Assembly (NCBI GenBank): GCA_026874595.1
Contig: CM049320.1
Span: 6,391,464 to 6,455,463 of the forward strand
From: Sipunculus nudus
Taxonomy: Eukaryota; Annelida; Sipuncula; Golfingiida; Sipunculidae
Direction: 5' to 3'
Length of the DNA: 64,000 nucleotides
Position numbers and translations under genes: made by a program. Below, piece by piece: positions 36,518-48,520 of the stretch (positions are counted from its first letter, which is position 1; every line of letters begins with the position of its first letter). The notes under the pieces were generated by a model. That model did no database searches, was not told the origin of the DNA, and saw only the letters and a list, made by a program, of their open reading frames with translations.

Positions 36518-38074
36518 AATAACATGTTGATATAAATAAAACAGGCAGCCTGTGTGTGGTGATATACACATTTTCCTCCCTTTTTTAATATAAAAGCTCC
36601 AAGCGATTACCTTAAGTTTATAAAGGCAAGAGAGTGGATTGTGCCCCTTTAAATAAAATTCCACGAGGGATGAGATATGGCCCAAGGAGAACCCTATAAT
36701 CGGCCTATAAATTTTTGTGCAACCACAGATAGAGAGGTAGTGGAGAGGTTATTCAATATATCAGCTGTTTTGATTTGGGGAGGTGTGTGCTCTACTGATT
36801 GCACTCTAGTCGAAGGTCTTGGTTGTAAAACATATTCAATGTTTAAAAGATAAAACCGACTGATGACTGATTATTAATCAATTAATGTATGTACCTTCTG
36901 GATTACTGCAGTAGATTGATAGTCCTAAAATATTTTAAAATTTTTTTATTTAATTTTGACTTCCTCTTCTTAAGGCTGAAAGGTCAACGTAATATCCAGG
37001 TTGTTGACACTTATTCATTCCACATGGTCAATTTTAATGGTGTTCACTATTTTTTGCTTTGTCTTTTTATGTTTCTAAAAGAATTATATTTTTTTTCCGG
37101 ATAATATGACTTCTTTGGATGTGCATACATAATTGTTTGTGATAGATCATGCAAAAATGCAACCAATTTTAAATCAATTATGAAAGTAAGCAACTGCAAT
37201 CATCGGTTTAACCAATTGACACACTTATAGTACATTCAGGTTCTCACTGATTTTTTCTACACTGTCTAATATACCATCTGATAAAACTACTGCAGTTCAC
37301 TGAATGATGAATTATAAAGAACCAGACACGGATGTAGAGGGGGAGCCAAGAGGCTCAGAGGGTTCCCTTTTCTTCAGCTGCCGCAACCTTTATTGAAGAA
37401 TTTCAGTCCAAAATTTTTAGGCTGGGACCCCCTTTTTTCAAGACCTGGGGAGCCTTTTATAGGTTTTGTCATCTTCCTGGGTTGGAACCCTCCTTTTCCT
37501 AAATCTTGGATCCACCCCTGAGGACTCTACAGGTGTATTGAACCAAGTACAATAAACACTTTGCCCCTCATTCACCACCCAGGGCCTAAAGTTCTGCCAG
37601 GTGACAAGGTTTCCTGAAGGCATCCGTTTCAGGTCACAAACTGAAGGTCAGTGTAGTGTACAAGAGCATAAATCAAACAGTGAATTAATTCAATCACCCT
37701 TGAACATCTCAGTGTGGCTATGGTGTGGTCAGGAATCAATACGTCATTCAATGGGGACAAGGAATGTCAGGTGTAAACAAACTTTGGCTCCGTGTTCACT
37801 CATGTCTGCCGGAGTCTCAGTGACACCCACTGGCTTGGTTCTGTTTGTTCTGCCCAATCCTTCAACATAATATTAAAAGCCACCTCCGCTACAGATCCTG
37901 TTTGATATATTAATATCCTGTGGTAGCATTTGTCCTGACCAGCTTAAGGTCATGTGGTCCTGTGGTGGTAATTGAAAGAGTTTTGCCCGTCTGAAATAAA
38001 TCTACTGAGAATTTAGATATTTTGCAGGAATTTTGAAAAAAAAACAAATTTTCAGGATTTAAAAAAATATATAA
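36518..38074. other. Mixed AT-rich DNA with decayed repeats
   Basis: Contains the repeat copy at 37085-37230 and a decayed copy of the GGATCC-ended element at about 37327-37523 (GACACGGATGTAGAGGGGG at left, GGATCCACCCCTGAGG at right). No gene supported. Confidence 0.4.
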
Positions 38075-38270
38075 ACAAGGCCTACAGGCCTAATGCGAAC
38101 CTGTGTAATGAGATTACACCAGGTTTAATGCTTCAATGCTGGACCGTTACTTTTCAAGAACATTTGTTACATGTATATGAACAATGCAAGTACTAAACAC
38201 TTAGAACAAGAAATAAATTAAACAAACATCACTGCTGCAATTCTGGCATGGGTGCACACAACACAAAAAC
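38075..38270 (+). repeat. GCGAACCTGTG-subTIR element, 5' end fragment
   Basis: AAGGCCTACAGGCCTAATG followed by GCGAACCTGTG; closely matches 50848-51045. It stops where the next element (CAAGGGACCCATGGG) begins, so it is truncated or overlaid. Confidence 0.6.
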
Positions 38271-41200
38271 AAGGGACCCATGGGTCACGGCGCTCAGCTG
38301 ATTGTGATTGGACTATAAATGTTTCTCCACTGTGATACTATATCGAGTCGATAAAGCTTATGAATATCATGTACATGTTGGGCTATTATAAAGGAATGTA
38401 ATGTAATATGTGAGTAAATGATAAATGAAATTACCTGACTGATGGATTAATTGAGTCAAATAAAGTGGTTTATTTTTTATTTATTTAGGAGGGGTTGAAA
38501 ATTGTGATATATTTGAGCAAATATGAATGCAATGACAGCAGTAATAAGCAGTAGTAGATGATAAGGCTATTTGTTGAAGGATCTAAAGTGTATGGTAGTC
38601 TGCAAGCGTTCAATTTGACAGATATGATGTTATGATTAACTATGCTGTTGAAGTGATTTATGAATATGTGACTGTATGACACAATATCTCTTTAGTCTTG
38701 ACAAGGTACATTATTGTGATGCCCACTATGTCTACATATTACACAATATTAACATAATTTCTGGCATGTACATAGGTACCTAAGGACGAATAGTTATACA
38801 AAATATTAAAGTATGAATATATCTGATTCATCTTGTTCTTGCTTACTGAGGCTGACTTTGGGATGGGGTTCGGAGAAGGGAAAAGTGAGGGCAGCACGAA
38901 GGTGGATGTAGAAATATTCTATTGTAATGTTTTTCATTTATATAAGAATATGAAAAGCTAAGAGGAAAGGGGCCCTCCTACTTGGTTATAGTAAAGTTCT
39001 AAATATATGATTGCAAACCAATACTCTGACAAGACTGTCATGAAGAAAAACAGTAAAAGTTTTGAGATACTGTGTTGCATACGAAAATTCACAGATGGAC
39101 AGGCAAGTGGACAGAATGGACTAATACCTTTATTTCACTTTCAAGAGAATAATGCATTTAAGTTTATATATAATCCTATTTTTTTAAGCAGATCCACTTT
39201 TTCCATTAAGAAGTTTTTATCTGTATCATTTTTTTATTTACAGGTTTATAAATTTTTAATTAAAAAACCTGAAAATACAAGTTAAAATATTAGAATTGTT
39301 GCAAAAGTTGCAATCATTATATATACAGAGTAAAAAACATTGGGTCATATTATGCATACACATATATTTTATTATTTTTAAATCATAAATGTTTTAACTG
39401 ATTTTAAAAGAAAATAATGCCACAACATGGCATCTACAAGAATATTCCTTGAATCACAATAAAAAGTTTTGCATATTGGAGTTTTCAGGACATGCTTAAT
39501 TTTATTCACCAAAATAAAATAAAAGTAAATTTGACAAAATAAAACATCTTTTCAAATAAAGTATACACACTGTTGGTTGAATGAGGGACAAACAATATCA
39601 TTGTGCTAATTACTATCCCAGTTTTAATTAATTACTGGAATTAATAGTCAATTTCACACCTGGTGAAGTTTTTACTCTTCTGAAGTAAGGAATTACTTAT
39701 CTCATGAACATCCACACTTTCACAGCAATACACCACTTTGTGGACACAATTAAATGTACACTTTAATCATTGTAACCCTGGTGGTTCAATACAAAATCTT
39801 AAATGTAGCATGTCCAAGAATAAAATAAAATACAGAAAAATTATAACATTCATCTAGTTTATGCACCAGCTGGGGGGGGGGGGGGATGAGTGCAGGGCGA
39901 GGGGAAGCCTGCTAGTAGTGGCCAAGCTGGGCCAAGGTAAGCTGCCTGGGGTGGGTTACATAATGCAAGTGAAGGCTGTACTACTAGGTGGGCTAGATGT
40001 AAACAACACTTGACATGGTGTGTGAAAACATTAATAAAAGCTATTCATTCCAATCAATTTCTTTTGAAAGTTCAGATTTTAAAAGATAAAATCCTTATGC
40101 ATATATGCTGGGAAAATTAAATCAACAGTGCCAAAGTTGGACAAAATTTAAGGTATTGTTTTTTATTTATGCTAATAACTTGAAAAATTTGCAAAATTCA
40201 GATCTAATTTTGGGTAAACAATTGAATTTTGATTAAATAAAGTTATATTCCTGAAAAAAGGTCTCTAGGTTCAGCAATTCTCATGTGAGTAAATATATTT
40301 CCTGATTTTTTTAAAAATTGCATTATGTCTTGGCCCATAACTTCAAAATAATACTCAATACTGACCTAATTTTTGGTATGTTCATAGAAAATGTATAAAA
40401 GAATGTGAATACTAAATACGATCAAAAACAGATCAGTGGTTTTGATATTAGGCAGCCTTGAAGTGTAACAATGGCTTTTTTTATGGAAAACGGAGTTTTT
40501 TTCCTTAATATCTCGAAGGAACAAAGTCCTAATGACCCAATTTTCGGTATGGTAGGAGATTTTGGGGACATCTAAAATTATGTCAACAGCCTGGGGAGCA
40601 TAGAGATGTGCACTGAATGACCTACAGTCATCAAAGTGGACTGCTTGACAATGTAAGGGAATACAACAAGAGCCTCCAAAAAAATTCATTAACTAGCCTA
40701 ATTTTGCAGCTTTTATTTTCAAATTTCAGATTTTAACAGATTAAATCCTTATGTATACATGGTGTGAAAATTAAATCCACAGTACTTACAGGAAAAAAAT
40801 GTGCCATGGCCAAAGTTGGGCAAAATTTAAGGTACCAATTTTATATTTTTGCCAATATTTAAAAAAAATTAACAGATTTTGATCTAATTTTTGGTATACA
40901 ATTAAATTTTGATTAATTAAAGTTGTATTACTGGAAAAAAGTCCCTACCTTTAACACTTTGGGTCTTAAGTGACAAAATATCTTCCTGATTTTTTTACAA
41001 AGTGCATTATGTTTGGGCCAATAACTTTTTAAAATTATATAATACTGACTTAATATCTGGCATGTACATAGGAACTATATAGAGGAATATTTATGGTAAA
41101 TATGAAGAAAACCAGATGAGTGGTTTTGATATTAGGCAGTCCTGAAGTGTGAAAATAGATTTCTAATAAAAAATTGAGGTTTTTCCTTAATATCTCAAAG

Positions 41201-41416
41201 GAACGAAGTCCTATTGACCCAATTTTTGGCATGGTAGGAGATTATGGGGACATCTAACTGTATGCCAAAATTCAGATTCGTAGGTCCAACGGTGTCGAAA
41301 CGTGCCAGTCTTACGGACGGACATCCAGACGGACGGACGGACGGACAGACAGACGGACGGACAACAGACAATGGACCATGACTAAAGCTCAGATGACTTA
41401 TAGTCAGCTGAGCTAA
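38270..41416 (+). repeat. CTCAGCTGA-subTIR dispersed element, 3.1 kb copy
   Basis: Begins CAAGGGACCCATGGGTCACG with GCTCAGCTGA and ends TAGTCAGCTGAGCTAA right against the next element. Contains the paralog of 7200-7950 (at 39010-39810) and of 10190-10690, and an internal tandem duplication of about 690 bp (40440-40590 against 41130-41260, for example CTTAATATCTC and GGTAGGAGATT). A GGAC tetranucleotide run lies near 41310-41365. Confidence 0.6.
39872..39885. repeat. Poly-G run, 14 bp
   Basis: Uninterrupted G homopolymer inside the dispersed repeat. Confidence 0.8.
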
Positions 41417-42762
41417 CTAGAATATGGGTAGTCAACAAGCCACCTCGTGTATCGCCAAAATCAGAGTAGGAAAGGTGAAGTGAGGCATGGATTGAGTGGC
41501 AAGGGGAAAATAGAGTGAGGTGTGTTGCATAATAGCCTGGATGTCTGCAGCTGAAATGTGTATGTGGGTTGCACCACCTACCCCAAAATCCAGAAAGCTG
41601 TCCAAGATGTATAAATATGCAAACTTTTAGGCCAGCTAAGTCAAACCACTACTGAGATATGAGTGACTTTAGCCCATGGCAGAAAAAAAGACGGACGCTG
41701 TGCAAAAATGGTGGCAGGTGGCGCCACCAATTTTGTGAATGATTAAGAGCTATGTGAGATTTATACACATGCAAAATTTCAGGGGGATATGTTAAACCAG
41801 TCCTGAGATATAAGCCTGAATGTCTGCAGCATATACATAAATGTAGATGGCACCAGCTGCCACAAAATCCAGAGAGCTATCCAAGATGTATAAACATGCA
41901 AAATTTTAGGCAGATATGTCAAACCACTGCCGAGATATGAGTGATTTTATGCCAAGGCAAACAAACAGACAAATGCTGTGCAAAAATGATTGCAGGTGGC
42001 ATCACCAATTTTGCGTATGACAAAGAGTTATGTGAGATCTATAAACATGCAAAATTTTGCCAAATCCGTCAAATGGTTCCTGAAATATGAGCTTGGATGT
42101 CTGCAGCGTAAATTTGAATGTAGGTGGCGCCACCTGTCATAAAATAAGAAAGCTGTCAAGGATGTATAAACCTGCATAATTTCAGGTGGATAAGTCAAAC
42201 CACTGCCTAGATAAGAGTGTTTTTATCCCTAAGCAGATGAACAGAAGGACGCTGTGCAAAAATGGTTGCAGGTGGCACCACCAGTTTTGCATATGATAAA
42301 GAGCTATGGGAGATCTATACACATGCAAAATTTTGGCCCAACTGGTTAAATGGTTCCTGAGATATGAGCTTGAATGTCTGCAGCTTAAATGTGAATGTAG
42401 GTGGCCCCACCTGTCATACAATCAAGAAAGCTGTCCAAGATGTATACACATGCAAAATGTCAGGTGGATAAGTCCAACCACTACTGAGATATGAGTGACT
42501 TTAGCCCACAGCAGACAAACAGACAGACGCTGTGCAAAAATGGTGGCAGTGGGCACCACCAATTTTGTGTATGATTAAAGGACATGACCAGCGAAATATA
42601 CTCCATTTGTGTAGAGTGCATCTTACCCCTATTAAAGTGACATACCGCTGGTGACTTGTGCTGACTGAGCTTTATTAATGAGCAATTAGGCAAATATGTG
42701 GCTACTCGTCACAGGGTCAGTGCTGCACAGCCGCTCGGGTTCTCAAGTGCAGGCACAGGCTG

Positions 42763-42785
42763 TGACGTCAGCTCAGGAACTGCAG
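42763..42785. promoter_or_regulatory. Left subterminal inverted repeat with CRE palindrome
   Basis: TGACGTCAGCTCAGGAAC plus TGCAG; 22 of 23 positions match the reversed copy at 46319-46341. TGACGTCA is the full cAMP-response-element palindrome. A TATA-like GTGTATATACAATA follows at about 42809, ahead of the gene fragment. Confidence 0.6.
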
Positions 42786-42837
42786 GCTTACTACGGCAGT
42801 CACCCTGTGTATATACAATAGCCACTGGTTTTGTAAC

Positions 42838-43104
42838 GATGTCCTTTCTGAAAGTTTCGAGTCCACCACGGATTCAACAGTCGAGTTTGACTTTTCAAGC
42901 TACGACATCTTTAGTGATCATTCAGGTAAAGATACAAGGATACCGGGGAGCAAAAATGTACAGCCGTACAAGTTTGAGCCGACCCTGAGCAGGGATGATG
43001 ACAATTCGAGTGACGAGTCAATAATATACAATCACCGTAACGAATCGGGAACAAAGAATGGTTATTTTATAGTCGTTTTTATTCCAAATAAACATGTAAA
43101 ATAG
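42838..43104 (+). pseudogene. 5' gene fragment with QPYxFEP motif (P2X7-like-domain family) inside the TTAA element
   Basis: Open for 88 codons to TAG at 43102, with high-complexity, codon-like sequence: DVLSESFESTTDSTVEFDF, then KNVQPYKFEP, then an Asp/Ser/Glu-rich stretch RDDDNSSDES. As I recall it, a (x)QPYxFEP segment followed by acidic residues and later a Cys-rich WCxCGxC region marks a large metazoan group often annotated P2X purinoceptor 7-like; the Cys-rich part is absent here. No ATG is in frame: the only nearby ATG (42839) is one frame off, so the start is lost or shifted. Possible donors CACC/GTAACG (about 43035) or GAATG/GTTATT follow the motif. A CRE and TATA-like box upstream suggest a captured promoter plus first exon. 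Family recognition is from memory and moderate. Confidence 0.5.
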
Positions 43105-43369
43105 GTGAACGTTATGTAAATTAATTGCACATATTATGTGATAAATGCACATCAATTTTTAATACAAGACATGTCAGCTGTGAATGATAAAATGTCCACG
43201 TTAATATCGTCCCGCGTGAAAGACAGGTGTGCAAGTCCTTTAAAATGATGCGAATGACTAACAGACGGGTATCCTTATCATATTAATATAATGCCGAGAA
43301 TTTACTTTTGCATAATATGCGATACATTTAACCATGTCAAGGCTGACCGTAGTTTTAAGACGTCCTTCG

Positions 43370-43416
43370 ATTTAGGTACGTACATTAAAGGATGGACGGT
43401 CGTCCTTAAATCGAAG
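43370..43416. other. Inverted repeat (hairpin) in the TTAA element
   Basis: CTTCGATTTA and TAAATCGAAG, ten perfect base pairs around a loop of about 36 nt that itself holds GTACGTAC. Confidence 0.6.
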
Positions 43417-44433
43417 TAGGAAACCCACAGCCTTCGTGTCGCCAACTTGCGATTACTTTACCCGTATTTTCTCCATATTAAGTCAATGTTTATTGGTCAG
43501 TTTTTGCTCAGAGCCACTGCCAATGAATCGGGCAACCTGATTGGATGCCAGTTGACAAGATCGAATATTGCACATAGTGGCCGACACGAGACGATCTTTG
43601 ACGAGGTTCTTTGCACACAACGTTAAAATCGAGCTATTTTGAGCGTATATTATCACACGGGCAACATCAACTTTATGTTAGAATGAAGAATTAATTACCA
43701 TTTTAACGGAATTCGGATAGTTTATTAAGATTCTATCATCGATTTTAAAGCAATCCACTGTTATCCATTGTTTGTAAGTTGTGTATGTACTAAAATCGAA
43801 ATACGCAAGCATGCCGTGAAAAACGATTAAAATATGTAAAATATAAATAAAGATATAGCTGTCAGATATTTTGTGGAAATTATTTATTTTGTGTATTTAA
43901 TAAACTTAATAATATTATTAAGTATATAATGTTGATATGTTACATGTAGGCCTATACCGTGCATGGTGGAGTGTTTATGTGCAAGACGCACGTGTGTGTT
44001 TGCAAAATATCATGTTTACTGTTCTGGTTGTTTATTCAATTTAGTTATAAATGATATAGTGTAAAAAATACTTGTATATTTAAAAAATAAAACTGTTAAT
44101 ATGAATTAATGTACCCACGCAGGAAATTAAATTAAATTAAATTATATTTTAAATGTAATTAAAATACATTTATTTTCTACATCTGTTAAAAAACGAATTA
44201 AATGCCATCACAATGTCCATTTTGGACATTCACAAGTTAAAACTAAGGTGTTTTTAACGAAGTCATATGGATATGTTCTCTTAAATGTCTAATTTTGTTG
44301 AGTGACCAAGGCATAATTTTAAGCTTGTGTTTCAACGAAATTGTATGCACCAAAATTCAACAAGGAAATAAATTGATGACCATATATAATTTACGCTCCC
44401 CGCTTCTCTGTCATACGCAAACACATATAAATA

Positions 44434-44645
44434 CAGGGGCGGATACAGGATTTTGGAAAAGGGGGGGTCCAACCCAGGAGGACTATAATGAAATTCCTAA
44501 AAAAAGGTCATCAGGTCTGGAAAAGGGGGGATCCAGGCCGCAAAATTATACGTCTTAAACCCCTTAAAAAAGGTTGCCTCGGGTGAAAAAAAAGGGGGGG
44601 GGGGTCCGGACCCCCTTGACCCCCCCCCCCCTGGATCCGCCTCTG
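44434..44645. mobile_element. Nested 212-bp MITE with GGATCC-type ends
   Basis: Left CAGGGGCGGATACAGG and right (reverse complement) CAGAGGCGGATCCAGG match at 14 of 16 positions. The interior is G-rich on the left and ends in a GGGGGGTCCGGACCCCC-like palindrome. No clean target duplication in the AT-rich flanks, so hAT is only a guess. A decayed relative lies at 37327-37523. Confidence 0.6.
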
Positions 44646-46318
44646 AAATATATTTATATACTTTTTTATTTGTAATGGGTTATATTTAGGAACTACAGGA
44701 ACAGATGATAACAGTTATGCATCTTCACAGCTGTGGTCCGGCAGCAAACCTTGATGTGCAATTTTTGCATGCCTCCGGCCTTCCGATGAACTCCAGTTAA
44801 CACGTCAGATCTTTTAAATCACGGTTATTCATCATACATTAAATCCATTTGTGTTGTGTTTTTCATATTTTTTATGTTTCTGATAATAAAATACAACATC
44901 ATTGTGAAGAGGTTTTAATTGATTTTTATTCAACATTTCAGGTGTTTATATATCACATGATTGAAAAATTAAACAAGATGTGTCATCATCTGGCTTTATT
45001 AGTTCTAGAATAAAATCTGCAAACAAAGAGACATATAGGAATAATGATTTTTATGAATGTATTTTTATAATTTTAGGTCTTCTATGAATGAACATAACAA
45101 AAAACAAATGTTGCCAATTTTAATCATGTTTTGATTAATTACACAGAAGTCTAGTAAATTACCGTATATTTTAAAATATACCTAAAAATCGCTTTAAGAA
45201 AGAATTTAAGAAAGCCCTTTTCCAGTTTAATCTGCTGTGCAGCCTTTGTACATCACATAATGTTCTAATTTTGCTGTAAAAGTTTAATTCTTAAGTCAAA
45301 TTCTTCAGCGGAACTTTTATAAATACAATGAACTAATCCTTTTATTCATGCAGATTTGAACACAAAGACACGTTTTGTAAAAAAAAAAATACTATGTCAA
45401 TTCATGGTATAGTCATACTTGCATTATTTTATAAGCGCACTTCAAAATGAAATATATCCAGATTTTATTCGTTTAATTATGACACGAATGATTCCTATAT
45501 GAAATCCATATGTTAATATGAGTGTCTGGGGATTTCCTTTCACTGTAATTGGAAGGAAGACATACTTTTGGTAAGTTATCTAGAGGCGTACTTCGATTTT
45601 AGCACGCGACATATATAACTTACAAGCAATGGAGAAACAGTGGATTGCTTAAAATCGGCAAAAAACGCTGTACATCACCGGTAGGCCTACATATCAATGT
45701 TATATATTTATAATATTATTGGATTTATTAAACACACAAATATAGTAATTTCCTCAAAATATACCTGGCAACCATATCTTAATATATATAATTTTACATA
45801 ATTTGTACGAGGGGGTTCAATTTTTATTGATTATTCAAGGAATGCTTGCAGGATGTTATAGATGTGTACTTGTGTGTTAAGTACGCTACTAAATGCAACT
45901 TCAAGCAATGGGAAACAGTGGATTGCTTTTAAATAGGCAATATAATTTTAATTAACTATCCGAATTTCGTAAAGATAATAATCAATTCTTCATTCTAACA
46001 TAAAGTTGATGTTGCCTGTGTGATAATTCGCTGACAATGGCTCGATTTTAACGTAGTGTGAAGGCTAAGCACAAAACGGAACGAGCCAATGGCCCCTCCC
46101 AGCTTGCCCGCCTCACGCAAACAAAGTTGACCCATTTCTTCAAACGTTCTGGCTGGCTCAAAGGAAACCTGTGTAAACTCACCACATCACGGTTTGTGTT
46201 ACTCCAGCCACCCGCTACACAACTATTTGGCATTATTTAACTATTAACGATCGAACGCAATACAGAAAACGGTACACCTATTGTCATGAATTCACACATG
46301 TGGCTTTGTTATGACCGA

Positions 46319-46341
46319 CTGCCGTTCCTGAGCTGACGTCA
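46319..46341. promoter_or_regulatory. Right subterminal inverted repeat with CRE palindrome
   Basis: Reverse complement of the left copy with one mismatch, about 203 bp in from the right end of the TTAA element. Confidence 0.6.
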
Positions 46342-48520
46342 TTCCGAATATTTATGAGGCACGGAACCGATCATTGCCGAACGCGGGCAGGGTGAAACCA
46401 AGCATCTCAGTGCTCTTATTAGACGCGGTTTTAATTACTTTAGACCGGTAGTAATGACTACACACAGAGCAAAAAGTTACAAAAACAATTCATCTACAGT
46501 ATAATATGATCAAATTGCAGTTTTATTTACGCTGGTCATGTCCTTTAAGAGCTATGTGAGATCTATACACATGGAAAAATTTCAGGGGGATATGTCAAAC
46601 CAGTCCTGAGATATAAACCTGAATGTCTGCAGCGTATACATAAATGTAGGTGGTGCCACCTGCAACAAAATCCAGAAAGCTATCCAAGATGTATAAACCT
46701 GCAAAATTTCAGGTGGATAAGTCAAACCACTGCCTAGATAAGAGTGATTTTATCCCAAGGCAGATGAACAGAAGGACGCTGTGCAAAAATGGTTGCAGGT
46801 GGCACCATTAGTTTTGCATATGATAAAGAGCTATGGGAGATCTATACACATGCCAAATTTTGGCCCAACTGGTTAAATGGTTCCTGAGATATGAGCTTGG
46901 ATGTCTGCAGCTTAAACGTGAATGTAGGTGGCCCCACCTGTCATATAATCAAGAAAGCTGTCCAAGATGTATACACATGCAAAATGTCAGGTGGATAAGT
47001 CCAACCAATGCAGAGATATGAGTGTTTTTATCCCAAGGCAGATGAACAGACGGATGCTGTGCAAAAATGGTGGTAGGTTGCGCCACCAATTTTGTGTATG
47101 ATTAAGAGATATGTGAGATCTATACACATGCAAAATTTCAATGGGATATGTCAAACCAGTCCTGAGATATAAACCTGAATGTCTGCAGCATATACATAAA
47201 TGTAGGTGGCGCCACCTGCAAAAAAATCCAGAAAGCTATCCAAGATGTATAAACATGCAAAATTTTAGGCAGATAAGTCAAACCACTACTGAGATATGAG
47301 TGATTTTAGCCCACGGCAGACAAACAGACAGACGCTGTGCAAAAATGGTGGCAGTGGGCACCACCAATTTTGTGTATGATTAAGAGCTATGTAAGATCTA
47401 TACACATGCAAAATTTCAGGGGGATATGTCAAACCAGTCCTGAGATATAAGCCTGAATGTCTGCAGCGTGTACATTAATGTAGGTGGTGCCACCTGCAAC
47501 AAAATCCAGAAAGCTATCCAAGATGTATAAACATGCAAAATTTTAGGCAGATATTTCAAACAACTGCTGAGATATGAGTGATTTTATCCCACGGCAAACA
47601 AACAGACGGATGCTGTGCAAAAATGATTGCAGGTGGCGCCACCAGTTGTGTGTATGATAAAGTGCTATGTGAGATCTATAAACATGCAAAATTTTTGCCA
47701 AATCGGTTGAATGGTTCCTGAGATATGAGCTAGGATGTCTGCAGCGTTAAATTGAATGAAGGTGGCGCCACCTGTCATAAAATCAAGAAAGCTGTCAAGG
47801 ATGTATAAACCTGCAAAATATCAGGTGGATAAGTCAAACCACTGCAGAGATATGAGTGATTTTATCCCAAGGCAGATGAACAGATGGACGCTGTGCAAAA
47901 ATGGTTGCAGGTGGCACCACCAGTTTTGCATATGATAAAGAGCTATGGAAGATCTATACACAAGCAAAATTTTGGTCCAACTGGTCAAACGGTTCCCGTG
48001 ATATGAGCTTGGATGTCTGCAGCTTAAACGTGGATGTAGGTGGCGCCACCTGTCATAAAATCAAGAAAGCTGTCCAGGATGTATACACATGCAAAATTTC
48101 AGGTGGATAAGTCCAACCAATGCAGAGATATGATTGCTTTTATCAAAAGGCATATGAACAGATGGACGCTGTGCAAAAATGGTTGCAGGTGGCGCCATCA
48201 TCTTTAGTGTATGTTATAAAGCTATCCAAGGGCTACATTTGTGCAAAATCTTTAGTCTTATTGATCAAACAGTTCCCGAGATATGTGGGTTTATGTGTGG
48301 AAACAGACGCACAAATGGACGCTGGGTAGAGAGGAAAGGTCAGAGGTCAACCAAAAATGAGGGCACAGCAGTTCACATGTGACTAATCATAATTCGGAAT
48401 TTTAAAAAAATTCTGCCCAGTGGTTATGGAGGAGTTCTCTGAAAACCTATGCGGCAATGGCGGCAGTGTCGGTGTCCGACTGAAAACATTGTATCGGCAA
48501 AACTCTGTTTTGGCAGATAC

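Larger units (their letters stand above)
42579..46544. mobile_element. TTAA-flanked DNA transposon, 3966 bp, non-autonomous (Kolobok- or piggyBac-like)
   Basis: TIRs are perfect for 15 bp (AGGACATGACCAGCG and its reverse complement) and TTAA flanks both sides (42575-42578, 46545-46548); the host repeat continues across the site when it is removed. Subterminal inverted repeats TGACGTCAGCTCAGGAAC (42763 and, reversed, 46324-46341) lie about 200 bp in from each end. A longer, diverged inverted repeat pairs about 43620-43790 with 45895-46060 (CATCAACTTTATGTTAGAATG). TTAA plus AGG ends recalls T2/Kolobok elements; piggyBac is the alternative. No transposase is recognisable. Confidence 0.8.
41417..48520 (+). 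mobile_element. GGTGGCGCCACC-core element, copy 4, split by a TTAA transposon
   Basis: Starts CTAGAATATGGGTAGTCAAC and ends at the hairpin GTATCGGCAAAAC...GTTTTGGCAGATAC (48491-48520). Without the 3.97-kb insertion at 42579-46544 it is about 3.1 kb, the longest copy here, with roughly twenty half-units of about 140 bp. Exact GGTGGCGCCACC occurs at about 41718, 42123, 47206, 47636, 47762 and 48043. Length differences between copies reflect core unit number. Confidence 0.7.

Noticed and set aside
42698-42988. Plus-strand 96-codon open frame at the left of the TTAA element
   Set aside because: It runs in another frame over the QPYKFEP-coding stretch, whose frame has the more protein-like sequence.
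46048-46240. Open frames on both strands near the right end of the TTAA element
   Set aside because: They overlap each other, contain no transposase motif and lie in the inverted-repeat region.
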